Shown: positions 8,363-15,326, counted from the first letter of the stretch. The stretch is 34,071 bases of DNA from Clostridiales bacterium (GCA_014799485.1 JAAVHY010000050.1:1-34071); one strand, 5' to 3'. Made by a program: numbers and translations. The notes: generated by a model not told the origin, from the sequence alone.

Positions 8363-8782
8363 ATGGACAGCGGGTTTTGGACAGGCCCCGACCGGGTGAA
8401 GGTGGACGGGGGAGAGCTGCGGCTGCTGTCCGCCCGGGAGGTGCTGGAGGCCCGCCGGGAGGGGGACACGCTGGCCCGGGACGGCAGGGAACGGGCGCTG
8501 TGCCGCAACGCGTGCCTCATCGCGCTGGCCCTGGAGCGGAAAGGCAGGCCGGTGTTTGAGGACGGGCAGGCTGTTTTGGACGGCCTGCGGGTGGAGGACA
8601 TCGCGCGGCTGGCGGACACCTGGGCCGCCTTCAACCGGGAGCGCAACCCCTCTCCGTTGGCCGGGGAAGAGGAGATTTCCCGGCGAAAAAAAGCCTGGAG
8701 CACGCGCGTTATGAGCGCCTTCAGTGGCGCGTGCTCCGCCTGTTTGGCGCTCTGCCCACTGAGGAGCGGGCGAAAAAAATGA
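8363..8782 (+). CDS. Tail assembly chaperone, zero-frame product (gpG/XkdN-like)
   Basis: 139 residues ending at the TGA at 8780-8782. The N-terminal ~105 residues look constrained (VKVDGGELRLLSAREVLEARREG and ALCRNACLIALALE). The final ~30 residues after the first A7 run are Cys/Ser-rich and look unselected, because the real coding constraint there lies in the -1 frame. The arrangement is the classic G/GT pair: a zero-frame chaperone and a rarer -1 frameshifted fusion needed during tail tube polymerisation on the tape measure. The start lies one base after the tube stop. Confidence 0.8.
   Translation: MDSGFWTGPDRVKVDGGELRLLSAREVLEARREGDTLARDGRERALCRNACLIALALERKGRPVFEDGQAVLDGLRVEDIARLADTWAAFNRERNPSPLAGEEEISRRKKAWSTRVMSAFSGACSACLALCPLRSGRKK
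8686..8692 (+). other. Programmed -1 frameshift slippery site 1 (A AAA AAA)
   Basis: Seven A residues read in the G frame as cgA AAA AAA Gcc. Slipping back one base continues open into SLEHARYERLQWRVLRLFGALP and on to the stop at 9019-9021 with no interruption. Frame arithmetic agrees: the upstream frame starts at 8363 and the downstream frame is one base back. A C-rich to G-rich stretch downstream (8720-8770) could supply the stimulatory structure. Confidence 0.75.
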
Positions 8783-9021
8783 CCGACCGGGATTACCTGT
8801 GGTGCGCCCTCAACCTGGCGCTGGATCAGGAGGAGGAGCTGGCGCGGCTGTGCCCTGACTGCCGGGCGCGGGCGGAGGCGGAGCCCTGCCCTGTGTGCGG
8901 CGCGCCCAGGGAGGGCTGGGAGGTCAACCACGGGTTCGACTGGGCCCGGTATCAAGAACTGAAAGGGGGCGGGGACGGTGATCGACCGGCTGGAGGAGCT
9001 GCTGGAAATGATGGACGATGA
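8692..9021 (+). CDS. Tail assembly chaperone, T part reached by -1 frameshift (GT fusion)
   Basis: This is the -1 frame extension of the chaperone, reached after slippage at 8686-8692. It encodes about 109 residues including RLQWRVLRLFGALPTEER, MTDRDYLWCALNLALDQEEE and a C-terminal CPDCRARAEAEPCPVCGAP double CxxC motif (possible zinc binding). The fused GT protein would be about 218 residues. Conserved character in this frame and the lack of a strong independent Shine-Dalgarno favour frameshifting over a separate gene. Independent starts (GTG 8731 or ATG 8779) cannot be excluded. Its end overlaps the next gene by 44 bases. Confidence 0.7.
   Translation, partial: SLEHARYERLQWRVLRLFGALPTEERAKKMTDRDYLWCALNLALDQEEELARLCPDCRARAEAEPCPVCGAPREGWEVNHGFDWARYQELKGGGDGDRPAGGAAGNDGR
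8773..8779 (+). other. Second A7 slippery heptamer, abutting the zero-frame stop
   Basis: Read in the G frame as cgA AAA AAA TGA, it would also permit a -1 shift, directly at the UGA, into AAA AAA ATG ACC (KKMTDRDYLW). Alternatively the ATG at 8779 may serve as an internal start, with GAGGAG at 8761-8766. Either this site or site 1, or both, could feed the fusion frame. Confidence 0.5.
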
Positions 9022-9589
9022 GGATGAGGACGAGCAGGAGGACGCGCTGGCGCTGGGGATAGAACGGGCGGCGGGTTCCGTCCCCGCACCCGGAGCCGTG
9101 CCTGAGAGCGAGGGGCAGACGGAGGATCGGGCGGATGCCCCGGAGAGAGCGGAGGCAGGCGCGGAACTCTTCTCAGCAGAGGACGAGAGACTGGGGATGG
9201 CGGCCTTGCCTTTTGATGGGGAGCGTCAGGCAGAGGCTGGGCTGGCGGAGGTCGGGCACAGAAAAAACGTGTCCGCGGCGCTGAGCGCATTGAGGGCTGG
9301 CGGCAGCCAGGAATCGGAGGCGCCGGAGCCGGTGGGGCCGCAGGCCGCTGTGCCGGCGGCGGAAGCCGGGGCGGGCTCCATCGAATCTGCCGGGGCGGGG
9401 CTGGAGGAGCTGTACCGCCAGACGGCCCAGGCTGTCCGCCCAGCCATGCAGGGCGCGCCCGCGGGGCAGACAGGGCGGACGCGGCCGGCGGAGGAGCCGG
9501 GAGGGACCGCCGCCCTCACCGTGGACGAGCTGGACCGGGCGGTAAAGCGGGACAGCAGGAGATACGACGGGGGCATGAGCATTTTCTGA
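8978..9589 (+). CDS. Acidic low-complexity protein in the tape-measure position
   Basis: 203 residues from GTG 8978; ATG 9008, with GAGGAG at 8994-8999, is an equally good start. The N terminus is very acidic (LEMMDDEDEDEQEDALALG). The middle is Ala/Glu/Gly/Pro-rich and probably disordered. The C terminus ends LTVDELDRAVKRDSRRYDG then GMSIF, the only part that looks constrained. It lies exactly where a tape measure (normally 600-1500 residues with coiled coils and membrane segments) is found in PBSX-like clusters, but it has neither. It may be a small partner gene that normally precedes the tape measure, with the tape measure lost. No function is assigned. Confidence 0.6.
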   Translation: MIDRLEELLEMMDDEDEDEQEDALALGIERAAGSVPAPGAVPESEGQTEDRADAPERAEAGAELFSAEDERLGMAALPFDGERQAEAGLAEVGHRKNVSAALSALRAGGSQESEAPEPVGPQAAVPAAEAGAGSIESAGAGLEELYRQTAQAVRPAMQGAPAGQTGRTRPAEEPGGTAALTVDELDRAVKRDSRRYDGGMSIF

Positions 9590-9601
9590 GGAGGCAGAGA
9601 C

Positions 9602-10171
9602 ATGATCCTTTCACCCATGCGGTTCAAAAGCTTTGTGTGGCCCCACAACCCCAGGGTGTATTCCATCACCTTCGAGCGGAAGCTGGCGGCCCATAAGATC
9701 CCATTCGGCAGGCACGTGATCCAGAGCCTGGGCCAGACGCGCCGGGTGCTGAAGGGGGAGGGGGAGTTCGTGGGCGAGGGGGCTTACGACACCTTCAAGG
9801 AGCTGGCCAGCCTGTTCTATGAGGAGACGCCGGGGGTGCTGGTCCACCCGGTGTGGATGACCACCACGGCATGGTTCGCCGCCCTGGAGCTGCGTCAGGC
9901 GCCCCGGCGGGACTATGTGGCCTACTCCTTTGAGTTTTGGGAAGTCATCGAGGGCGCTGGGGACGGAAAGCTGACCGCCCAGCCCGTGGAGTCCGCCGGA
10001 GACGGCGGAGAGGAGGCCCAGCAGGCCCAGTGGCACACGGTGGTGCGGGGGGACACGCTGTGGGCGCTGTCCCGGCGGTACGGGACAGCGCTGAGCCGGA
10101 TCATCCAGCTCAACCCGGGCATCCGAAACCCTAATCTTATCTATCCGGGACAGAAGGTGAGGGTAAAATGA
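9602..10171 (+). CDS. LysM-domain tail/baseplate protein (XkdP-like)
   Basis: 189 residues. The N-terminal ~125 residues (FKSFVWPHNPRVYSITFERK and VLVHPVWMTTTAWFAALELR) match the XkdP/gp53-type tail protein that links tube and hub. A LysM domain fills residues 144-189 (HTVVRGDTLWALSRRYGTAL and NPNLIYPGQKVRVK), giving peptidoglycan binding in the assembled baseplate. A Gly/Glu linker separates them. ATG 9602 has GAGGAGGCAG just upstream; the stop overlaps the next ATG. Confidence 0.87.
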   Translation: MILSPMRFKSFVWPHNPRVYSITFERKLAAHKIPFGRHVIQSLGQTRRVLKGEGEFVGEGAYDTFKELASLFYEETPGVLVHPVWMTTTAWFAALELRQAPRRDYVAYSFEFWEVIEGAGDGKLTAQPVESAGDGGEEAQQAQWHTVVRGDTLWALSRRYGTALSRIIQLNPGIRNPNLIYPGQKVRVK

Positions 10172-11121
10172 TCCATTGCTGGGTAAAGCTGGGCAGCGGC
10201 GGTACGCTGGTGCTGCCCACCGCCGTGAGCTGGAAATTCTGCTACGGCACCGACACCCCCTGCGACAGCTTCTTCCTGCGGTGCCTGTGGGAGCGCGGGC
10301 AGGAGAAGCTGCTGTCCGCCGCCTACCGGTTCTATGCCGAATGGGAGGGGGAGCGGGTGTTCACCGGGGTGGTGGACGAGTTTGCGGTCATCTGCGGCAA
10401 GGATGGGCTGTACCTGGAGCTGTCCGGCCGGGGGATGGCGGCGCTTCTGCTGGATAACGAGGCCATGCCGGCGGAGTACCAGCGGGCCACCCGGGCGGAC
10501 ATCGTGGCGGACCACGTGGCCCCATACGGCGTGGAAACCGTGGGAGGCGGGGGACTGCCCACCGTCAGCGGCTTCACTGTGGCCAGCGGGGAGAGCGAGT
10601 GGAGCGTGGTGCGGCGGTACGCCTGCTATTACGGCGGGATCGTGCCCCGGTTCGACCGGATGGGGCGGCTGGTGCTGGACGCCCCGGCGGATGGGGAGGA
10701 GCTGCGCGTCCGGGAGAACGACGCGGTCACCGGCTGGGAGTACCGGGAAGAGCGCCACGGGGTGCTCAGCCAGGTGGCGGTGCGCAGGCGGACCACCTGG
10801 GGCACCCAATGGGTGTCTGACCCGGCCTTCCTGGCGGAAGGCGGGTGCGCCCGGAAGATCATCACCGTGCCCAATACCACCGGCACCGCCGCCATGCGGT
10901 ACACCGCCGACTACCAGCTCAAGGCCGCCCGCCGGGAGCGGGTACGGATGCGCCTGACTGTGGCCGGGGCGTTTTTGGCCTGGCCGGGGGAGCTGGTGTC
11001 GGTGGAGCTCAGGGACTTCGGGGCCAACGGACGCTACCGGGCGGCCCAGACCGAGGTGTCCTGCGACAGCGGCGGGCTGACGACTACGCTGGTCCTGGGA
11101 GAGAAGGACAGCATGATATAG
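10168..11121 (+). CDS. Baseplate hub protein (XkdQ/gpD-like)
   Basis: 317 residues. It has the XkdQ order: N-terminal beta domain (SWKFCYGTDTPCDSFFLRC), then YLELSGRGMAALLLDNEAMP, RADIVADHV and SEWSVVRRYACYYGGIVPRF, and a C-terminal ADYQLKAARRERVRMRLTV with a final strand pair. Hub proteins of this type form the central trimer that joins tube, LysM protein and spike. ATG 10168 overlaps the preceding stop (ATGA). Length is about normal for this family (PBSX XkdQ is similar). Confidence 0.85.
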   Translation: MIHCWVKLGSGGTLVLPTAVSWKFCYGTDTPCDSFFLRCLWERGQEKLLSAAYRFYAEWEGERVFTGVVDEFAVICGKDGLYLELSGRGMAALLLDNEAMPAEYQRATRADIVADHVAPYGVETVGGGGLPTVSGFTVASGESEWSVVRRYACYYGGIVPRFDRMGRLVLDAPADGEELRVRENDAVTGWEYREERHGVLSQVAVRRRTTWGTQWVSDPAFLAEGGCARKIITVPNTTGTAAMRYTADYQLKAARRERVRMRLTVAGAFLAWPGELVSVELRDFGANGRYRAAQTEVSCDSGGLTTTLVLGEKDSMI

Positions 11122-11170
11122 GAAGCGCGGGAAAGCGGCTGAACGTCCTGGCCGCTTCGCAGCGTGACAA
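11122..11170 (+). repeat. Dispersed repeat, diverged copy 2, directly after the hub stop
   Basis: It starts on the base following the TAG stop (GAAGCGCGG) and ends GCAGCGTGACAA, sharing both ends with the copies at 2013 and 15243. The middle differs: AGCGGCTGAACGTCCTGGCCGCTT forms its own hairpin (AGCGGC with GCCGCT). It may be a variant whose central stem has been replaced. Confidence 0.5.
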
Positions 11171-11186
11171 CGGGAGGTTATTTTTT

Positions 11187-11594
11187 ATGTGGCTGAGCGG
11201 ACAGCAGAAGCGGCCCGCCGATGAGGGCGAGGGGCAGACCGGCATCGTCACCATGAGCGGCGGCGAGACGGCGGTGCTGCTGGACAGAGAGCGGCGGGGC
11301 CTGCACATCTACTCCCCGGCGGGCTACCGCTGGACGCCCAGAGTGGGCCAGCGGGTGCTGGTCATCCAGGGCAGGGGGGAGATCCCCTGCGTGGTGGGGG
11401 CGAGACAGGACGGGGACGTGCCCGACCAGGTGGAGGTGGAGGCGAAGAGCCTGACCCTTGGCGCGCCGACGGTGAGCATCGGCGCCTGTGGGAGCGCCGC
11501 GGGCCGGGAGGCCGATGTGAACCTGGAGGGCCAGGTGTATGTAAAGGGAGAGAGGCTGGAGGATCTGATCATCAGGATCGTATTCGGCGTGTGA
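11187..11594 (+). CDS. Baseplate spike/assembly protein (gpV-like, XkdR region)
   Basis: 135 residues from ATG 11187 with GGGAGG at 11172-11177. The frame stays open upstream, but only as a shadow of the hub gene. It contains GQTGIVTMSGGETAVLLDRE and GLHIYSPAGYRWTPRVGQRV (OB-fold-like strands), then a short beta-rich tail with VNLEGQVYVKGERLEDLI. This is a small OB plus beta-helix spike arrangement typical of the tip of a contractile tail. The call combines pattern and position between hub and gp25. Confidence 0.65.
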   Translation: MWLSGQQKRPADEGEGQTGIVTMSGGETAVLLDRERRGLHIYSPAGYRWTPRVGQRVLVIQGRGEIPCVVGARQDGDVPDQVEVEAKSLTLGAPTVSIGACGSAAGREADVNLEGQVYVKGERLEDLIIRIVFGV

Positions 11595-11605
11595 GGAGGG
11601 ATAGG

Positions 11606-11956
11606 ATGAGTCTGCTGCTGAAAGACCGGGATTACGCCGCCGACGGAAACGGCGGTGTGGCCGTCGTCCGGGACGGTGAGGAGCTGATCGGCGAGGCGCT
11701 GTTCCGGCTCACCGCCCGGCGGGGGAGCTTCCCCTTCCTCCCCGAGCTGGGCAGCCGGATGTACCAGCTGCGCAGGGAGAAGCCCTCCGCCTGGGACAGC
11801 CTGGCCCGCCAGTTTGCCGTGGAGGCGCTGGCCGACCTGGAGGACGTGACGGTGACCGGGGCAAGGGTGAGCCAGGAAAAGGACGCGTTGCTGGTGGGTG
11901 TGGAGCTGCTGTGGCAGGGGGAGCGGCTGTGGGTGACGGCGCAGTTGGAGGAGTGA
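11606..11956 (+). CDS. Baseplate wedge protein, gp25/XkdS-like
   Basis: 116 residues. ATG 11606 is favoured over GTG 11591 because AGGAGGG (11594-11600) precedes it by 5 bases. The family signature is IGEALFRLTARRGSFPFLPELGSRM, followed by an RQFAVEALADLEDVTVTGARV helix-strand. gp25-like proteins initiate sheath polymerisation on the baseplate. The gene is followed by a 4-base gap to the gpJ-like gene. Confidence 0.85.
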   Translation: MSLLLKDRDYAADGNGGVAVVRDGEELIGEALFRLTARRGSFPFLPELGSRMYQLRREKPSAWDSLARQFAVEALADLEDVTVTGARVSQEKDALLVGVELLWQGERLWVTAQLEE

Positions 11957-11960
11957 GACA

Positions 11961-13034
11961 TTGATCACATTAGAGGAAATTTACCAGGGGCTGGCCTCGG
12001 AGTTCCAGGCCCAGACCGGCCAGACCGCCGGAGGGAGCAGCGAGCTGGCGGTGCGTTTTTACGCCGTGGCCGCCCAGATATACAGCCTGTACGTCCAGGC
12101 GGAGTGGACCCGGCGGCAGTGTTTCCCCCAGACGGCGCAGGGGGAGGAGCTGGACAAGCACGCCCAGCTGCGGGGCGTGGACCGGCGGCAGGCCACCCGG
12201 GCGGTGGGGACGGTGCGGTTCTATGTGGACCAAGTCCGGGAAACGGATCTGGAGATCCCGGCGGGCACGGTGTGCATGACGGCGGCCGGGGAACGCTTCG
12301 CCACGGACGTGGAGGGGGCGGTGCCCGCCGGGGAGCTGTACGGCGAGGTGCCCGTGACGGCGGCGGCGGCCGGGGCGGCGGGCAACGTGGGGCAGGGCAC
12401 CATCGTGTATATGGCGCTGCCCCCCGTCGGCGTCACGGCCTGCGCCAACCCCGCCCCGCTGTCCGGCGGGCAGGATGAGGAAGGGGACGGGGAGCTGCGG
12501 GAGCGGGTGCTGGCCACCTTCCGGCGGCTGGCCAACGGCGCCAACAACGCGTTCTACGAGCAGACGGCCATGTCCTTTGACGGGGTGGCGGCGGTAACGG
12601 TGCTGCCCCGGAACCGGGGGGTGGGTACGGTGGACATCGTGCCCGCCGCCCAGGGGGGCGTGCCGGATCAGGAGCTGCTGGACGCCCTCCAGGCGCATTT
12701 TGACCGGGTGCGGGAGATTGCGTGCGACGTGAAGGTGCTTCCGCCCACGGCGGAAACGGTGGATGTGTCGGTAAAGCTGTGGGCCAGGGAAGGCTGGGAG
12801 TTTGAAGCCGTGGCCGCCGCGGTGCGGCAGAAGCTGGAGGGCTGGTTCAACGGTGAGCGGCTGGGCAAGGCCCTGCCCCGGGCCCAGCTCATCTCCCTCA
12901 TCTACGGCGTGGACGGGGTGGCGAACTGCCGCTTGGCGCAGCCGGAAGAGGACCTCGACCTGGACAGCGTGACCCTGCCGGTGCTGGGGCAGCTGACTGT
13001 CACTGACGGCGCAGGCGGGGGTGACGGCGCGTGA
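11961..13034 (+). CDS. Baseplate J / gp47-like protein (XkdT)
   Basis: 357 residues from TTG 11961, with GGAGGAG upstream. It has the baseplate J signature: LDKHAQLRGVDRRQATRAVGTVRFYV and PAGTVCMTAAGERFATDVEG, then the LSGGQDEEGDGELRERVL stretch and FDGVAAVTVLPRNRGVGTVD. It forms the wedge that links the gp25 protein to peripheral parts. Length is normal. The stop overlaps the GTG of the next gene. Confidence 0.92.
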   Translation: MITLEEIYQGLASEFQAQTGQTAGGSSELAVRFYAVAAQIYSLYVQAEWTRRQCFPQTAQGEELDKHAQLRGVDRRQATRAVGTVRFYVDQVRETDLEIPAGTVCMTAAGERFATDVEGAVPAGELYGEVPVTAAAAGAAGNVGQGTIVYMALPPVGVTACANPAPLSGGQDEEGDGELRERVLATFRRLANGANNAFYEQTAMSFDGVAAVTVLPRNRGVGTVDIVPAAQGGVPDQELLDALQAHFDRVREIACDVKVLPPTAETVDVSVKLWAREGWEFEAVAAAVRQKLEGWFNGERLGKALPRAQLISLIYGVDGVANCRLAQPEEDLDLDSVTLPVLGQLTVTDGAGGGDGA

Positions 13035-13630
13035 CGATGAGGTTTGAGGACTATCTGGCGGCGCTGCTCCGGCCCTTGGGGGTGTACGACCTGCGCCCCG
13101 GCACCGTCAACCGGGGGGAACTGGCCTCCTATGGCGCGCGGCTGGACAGCGCGGGGGTGGAGCTGGACGACACCGCCCGGGAGATGAACCTGACCACGGC
13201 GGAGGACTTTGGCCTGGAGCGGATCGAGGCGCTGCTGCCCTACCGCCCGGTGTGCGTGACCACCGCCCAGCGGCGGGAGGCCCTGGCCGCCCTGCTGCGC
13301 ATCAGCGGCGACAGCTTTACCCCCGAGGCTATCAACGACACGCTGCGGGGGTGCGGCCTGAACGTCAGGGCAGAGGAGACCGGCAGACCGGGCTATGTGG
13401 AGATATATTTCCCCGACGTGGCAGGCATCCCGGAAGGGTTCCCCCAGCTGAGGACCATCATTGAAGAGATCCTGCCCAGCCACCTGGACATCACCTACGT
13501 ATTCTGGTACAACACCTGGGCGATGGCGGCCCGGCGGCACCCCACCTGGGGCCACGGCGCCGCCACCGGGCTGAGCTGGTACGGCCTGGCCATTGAGAAC
13601 GACGGCTTTGGGGAGGACGAGGACGGCTGA
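13031..13630 (+). CDS. Peripheral baseplate protein (XkdU/YmfQ, DUF2313)
   Basis: 199 residues; GTG 13031 overlaps the preceding stop, and ATG 13037 is an alternative. The middle has MNLTTAEDFGLERIEALLPYR, VCVTTAQRREALAALLRI and the C-terminal LPSHLDITYVFWYNTW motif characteristic of XkdU. It is the last gene of the cluster. In complete phages the tail fibre and lysis genes follow; here a terminator comes directly after the stop. Confidence 0.88.
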   Translation: MTMRFEDYLAALLRPLGVYDLRPGTVNRGELASYGARLDSAGVELDDTAREMNLTTAEDFGLERIEALLPYRPVCVTTAQRREALAALLRISGDSFTPEAINDTLRGCGLNVRAEETGRPGYVEIYFPDVAGIPEGFPQLRTIIEEILPSHLDITYVFWYNTWAMAARRHPTWGHGAATGLSWYGLAIENDGFGEDEDG

Positions 13631-13632
13631 AC

Positions 13633-13667
13633 GGCGGCCCCGCATCTGCGGGGCCGCCGCTTTAATT
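13633..13667 (+). terminator. Terminator at the end of the phage cluster
   Basis: A 12-bp perfect stem (13633-13644 with 13647-13658) around TC, followed by GCTTTAATT. The U-tract is short, but the stem is very stable. It marks the right boundary of the element. Confidence 0.7.
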
Positions 13668-13693
13668 AAATTGAAAAAGTTTCACAAAAACTA

Positions 13694-13722
13694 TTGACAA
13701 AATCGGGAACTTATCGTACAAT
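13694..13722 (+). promoter_or_regulatory. Sigma-A promoter for an unidentified RNA
   Basis: TTGACA (13694-13699), 17-base spacer, TACAAT (13717-13722): a near-consensus promoter, among the best in the window. The predicted start is near 13729. No protein-coding start follows. Confidence 0.85.
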
Positions 13723-13728
13723 ACAGAC

Positions 13729-14018
13729 AGAAAGGAAAAGGTGAGTCCCATGTACTAACGTAGAACGCACCACCTCTTTTCACGATTGGGAGACGCAAAG
13801 TGAAACGAAGCCTCAGCTCGTTCCAAACACGCTTGAGTAAGCGACGGAAGCCAGATTCAGTCTGAAGCCCACCATTGTTTGAAGAAACAGGGAGACAGCA
13901 GTTTCAGGCGGAACCCCAACGGAAAAATCCTAAGAAATCGGAGGTACAGGCCCTTGGACAATCAAAACCAGAAGTGAGCCCCCAGCCGCGGATGTAGGAC
14001 GGCTGGGGGCTTAGAGTT
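13729..14018 (+). ncRNA. Unidentified structured non-coding RNA
   Basis: About 290 nt with its own near-consensus promoter and no open frame. Visible helices: TTTCAC/GTGAAA around GATTGGGAGACGCAAA (about 13779-13805); CGCTT-gagt-AAGCG near 13830; CTGAA (13862) with TTCAG (near 13905) enclosing TGTTT-gaag-AAACA (13876-13889). A 12-bp terminator-like stem follows (13977-13988 with 14000-14011), with TTAGAGTTTG after it. It is less GC-rich than its surroundings. The raiA motif and 6S RNA are candidates by size and phylum, but neither can be confirmed by eye. It lies antisense to no gene. Confidence 0.6.
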
Positions 14019-14089
14019 TGTTCAGGGGATTGACTGCGGATGGGACAGGACCTTATGGAAAAATTAAGGGGTCGAATGGCCAAAAGGGC

Positions 14090-14118
14090 TTGCAAAATGT
14101 GGAATAGTTTAGTATGAT
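14090..14118 (+). promoter_or_regulatory. Promoter of the mreB-family gene
   Basis: TTGCAA (14090-14095), 17-base spacer, TATGAT (14113-14118). It is followed by a roughly 95-base leader to the ATG at 14219. Confidence 0.7.
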
Positions 14119-14164
14119 TAAAAGGTATACCCAGAGTGGGTCTACTTGACCGTGATTATCCGAA

Positions 14165-14193
14165 GCGCTTTTGGGGCAGACTTCCAAAAGCGC
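14165..14193 (+). other. 5' leader hairpin of the mreB-family gene
   Basis: GCGCTTTTGG (14165-14174) pairs with CCAAAAGCGC (14184-14193), a perfect 10-bp stem ending 11 bases before the Shine-Dalgarno AGGAG (14206-14210). It lacks a U-tract, so it is more likely an mRNA stability or translation-control hairpin than a terminator. Confidence 0.5.
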
Positions 14194-14218
14194 GGTATAT
14201 ATTACAGGAGTGAAAACT

Positions 14219-15241
14219 ATGTTTGCAAGAGATATCGGCATCGACCTGGGCACCGCCAGCGTGCTGGTGTATATCAAGGACAAGGGCATCGTACTGCGGG
14301 AGCCGTCCGTGGTGGCGCTGGATAAAAACACCGGCAAGCTGCTGAAGGTGGGCACCGAGGCCCAGCAGATGCTGGGCAAGACCCCCGGCAACATCGTGGC
14401 CATCCGCCCCCTGCGGGAGGGCGTCATCTCCGACTACGACATGACCGAGCGGATGCTCCGGGAGTTCATCCGCAAGGTGGCCCCCGTCCGGGTGTTCAAG
14501 CCCCGGGTGGTCATCTGCGTACCCTCCGGCATCACGGAGGTAGAAGAGCGCGCCGTCATCGACGCGGGCATCCAGGCCGGCGCCCGGCGGGTGTACCTCA
14601 TCGAAGAGCCGCTGGCCGCCGCCATCGGCGCTGGCGTCGATATCACCCAGCCCGACGGCCACATGGTGGTGGACATCGGCGGCGGCACCGCCGACATCGC
14701 CGTCATCTCCCTGTCCGGCATCGTGGAGTCCGCCTCCATCAAGGTGGCGGGCGACGCGTTCAGCGAGGCGGTCATCAAGTACATCCGCAAGCGGCACAAC
14801 GTCCTCATCGGCGACCGCACGGCGGAGGAGCTGAAAATGACCATCGGCTGCGTGTTCCCCAGGCCGGAGGAGATCTCCATGGAGGTCAAGGGCCGCTGTC
14901 TGATGACCGGTCTGCCCCGGGTGTTCTCCGTCACCTCCAGCGAGATGATCGAGGCGTTCGAGGAGCCCTGCTCCCGCATCCTGGAGGCCATCCACGGCGT
15001 GCTGGAGCGCACGCCCCCCGAGTTGGTGGCCGATATCTCCAGCAACGGCATCATCATGACCGGCGGCGGCTCCCTGGTGTGGGGCTTCGACAAGCTGATC
15101 GAGTCCCACACGGGCATCGAGACCTATGTGGCGGACGAGGCCATCTCCTGCGTGGCCAACGGCACCGGGCGCAGCCTGGACTGGGTGAACGAGATGCAGG
15201 ACGGCACGATGAATATTTCCCGCAGCAGGCAGATGTCATAA
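14219..15241 (+). CDS. mbl: Rod-shape actin homologue of the MreB/Mbl family
   Basis: 340 residues. A membrane-associated actin-like filament protein that guides peptidoglycan synthesis. It has the phosphate-1 loop IGIDLGTASVLVY (7-19), phosphate-2 VVDIGGGTADIAVI and the adenosine-binding GGGSLVWGF near residue 290. It also has the EEPLAAAIGAG and MTIGCVFPRPEE segments expected of MreB/Mbl. ATG 14219 follows AGGAGTGAAAACT. It stands alone, with no mreC or mreD after it, which in Firmicutes is typical of mbl or mreBH rather than mreB; the paralogue assignment is an inference. Confidence 0.9.
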   Translation: MFARDIGIDLGTASVLVYIKDKGIVLREPSVVALDKNTGKLLKVGTEAQQMLGKTPGNIVAIRPLREGVISDYDMTERMLREFIRKVAPVRVFKPRVVICVPSGITEVEERAVIDAGIQAGARRVYLIEEPLAAAIGAGVDITQPDGHMVVDIGGGTADIAVISLSGIVESASIKVAGDAFSEAVIKYIRKRHNVLIGDRTAEELKMTIGCVFPRPEEISMEVKGRCLMTGLPRVFSVTSSEMIEAFEEPCSRILEAIHGVLERTPPELVADISSNGIIMTGGGSLVWGFDKLIESHTGIETYVADEAISCVANGTGRSLDWVNEMQDGTMNISRSRQMS

Positions 15242-15242
15242 A

Positions 15243-15285
15243 GAAGCGCGGAGCCGCGCGTTGCGAACAGGCGCAGCGTGACAAT
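15243..15285 (+). repeat. Dispersed post-stop repeat, copy 3
   Basis: 43 bases beginning one base after the mbl TAA. It matches the copy at 2013-2055 at 41 of 43 positions. It folds as GCGCG-gagc-CGCGC and TTGCG-aacagg-CGCAG. It is followed by a partial second unit (AAAGAAGCGTGAGGAGC) that leads straight into the terminator stem. Confidence 0.82.
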
Positions 15286-15300
15286 AAAGAAGCGTGAGGA

Positions 15301-15326
15301 GCGCCCCCATCCGGGGGCGCTTTTTT
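15301..15326 (+). terminator. Terminator of the mbl transcript
   Basis: GCGCCCCC (15301-15308), loop ATCC, GGGGGCGC (15313-15320), then TTTTTT. Confidence 0.92.

Noticed and set aside
337..13700. Attachment-site repeats (attL/attR) flanking the phage cluster
   Set aside because: I compared the sequence after the eno stop and after the last phage gene and saw no shared stretch beyond short GC-rich runs.
13729..13820. c-di-GMP-I riboswitch in the unidentified RNA, because of the GACGCAAAG segment
   Set aside because: Only that short segment matches. The other conserved parts and the two-helix layout of the aptamer are absent, and no gene start follows the RNA closely.
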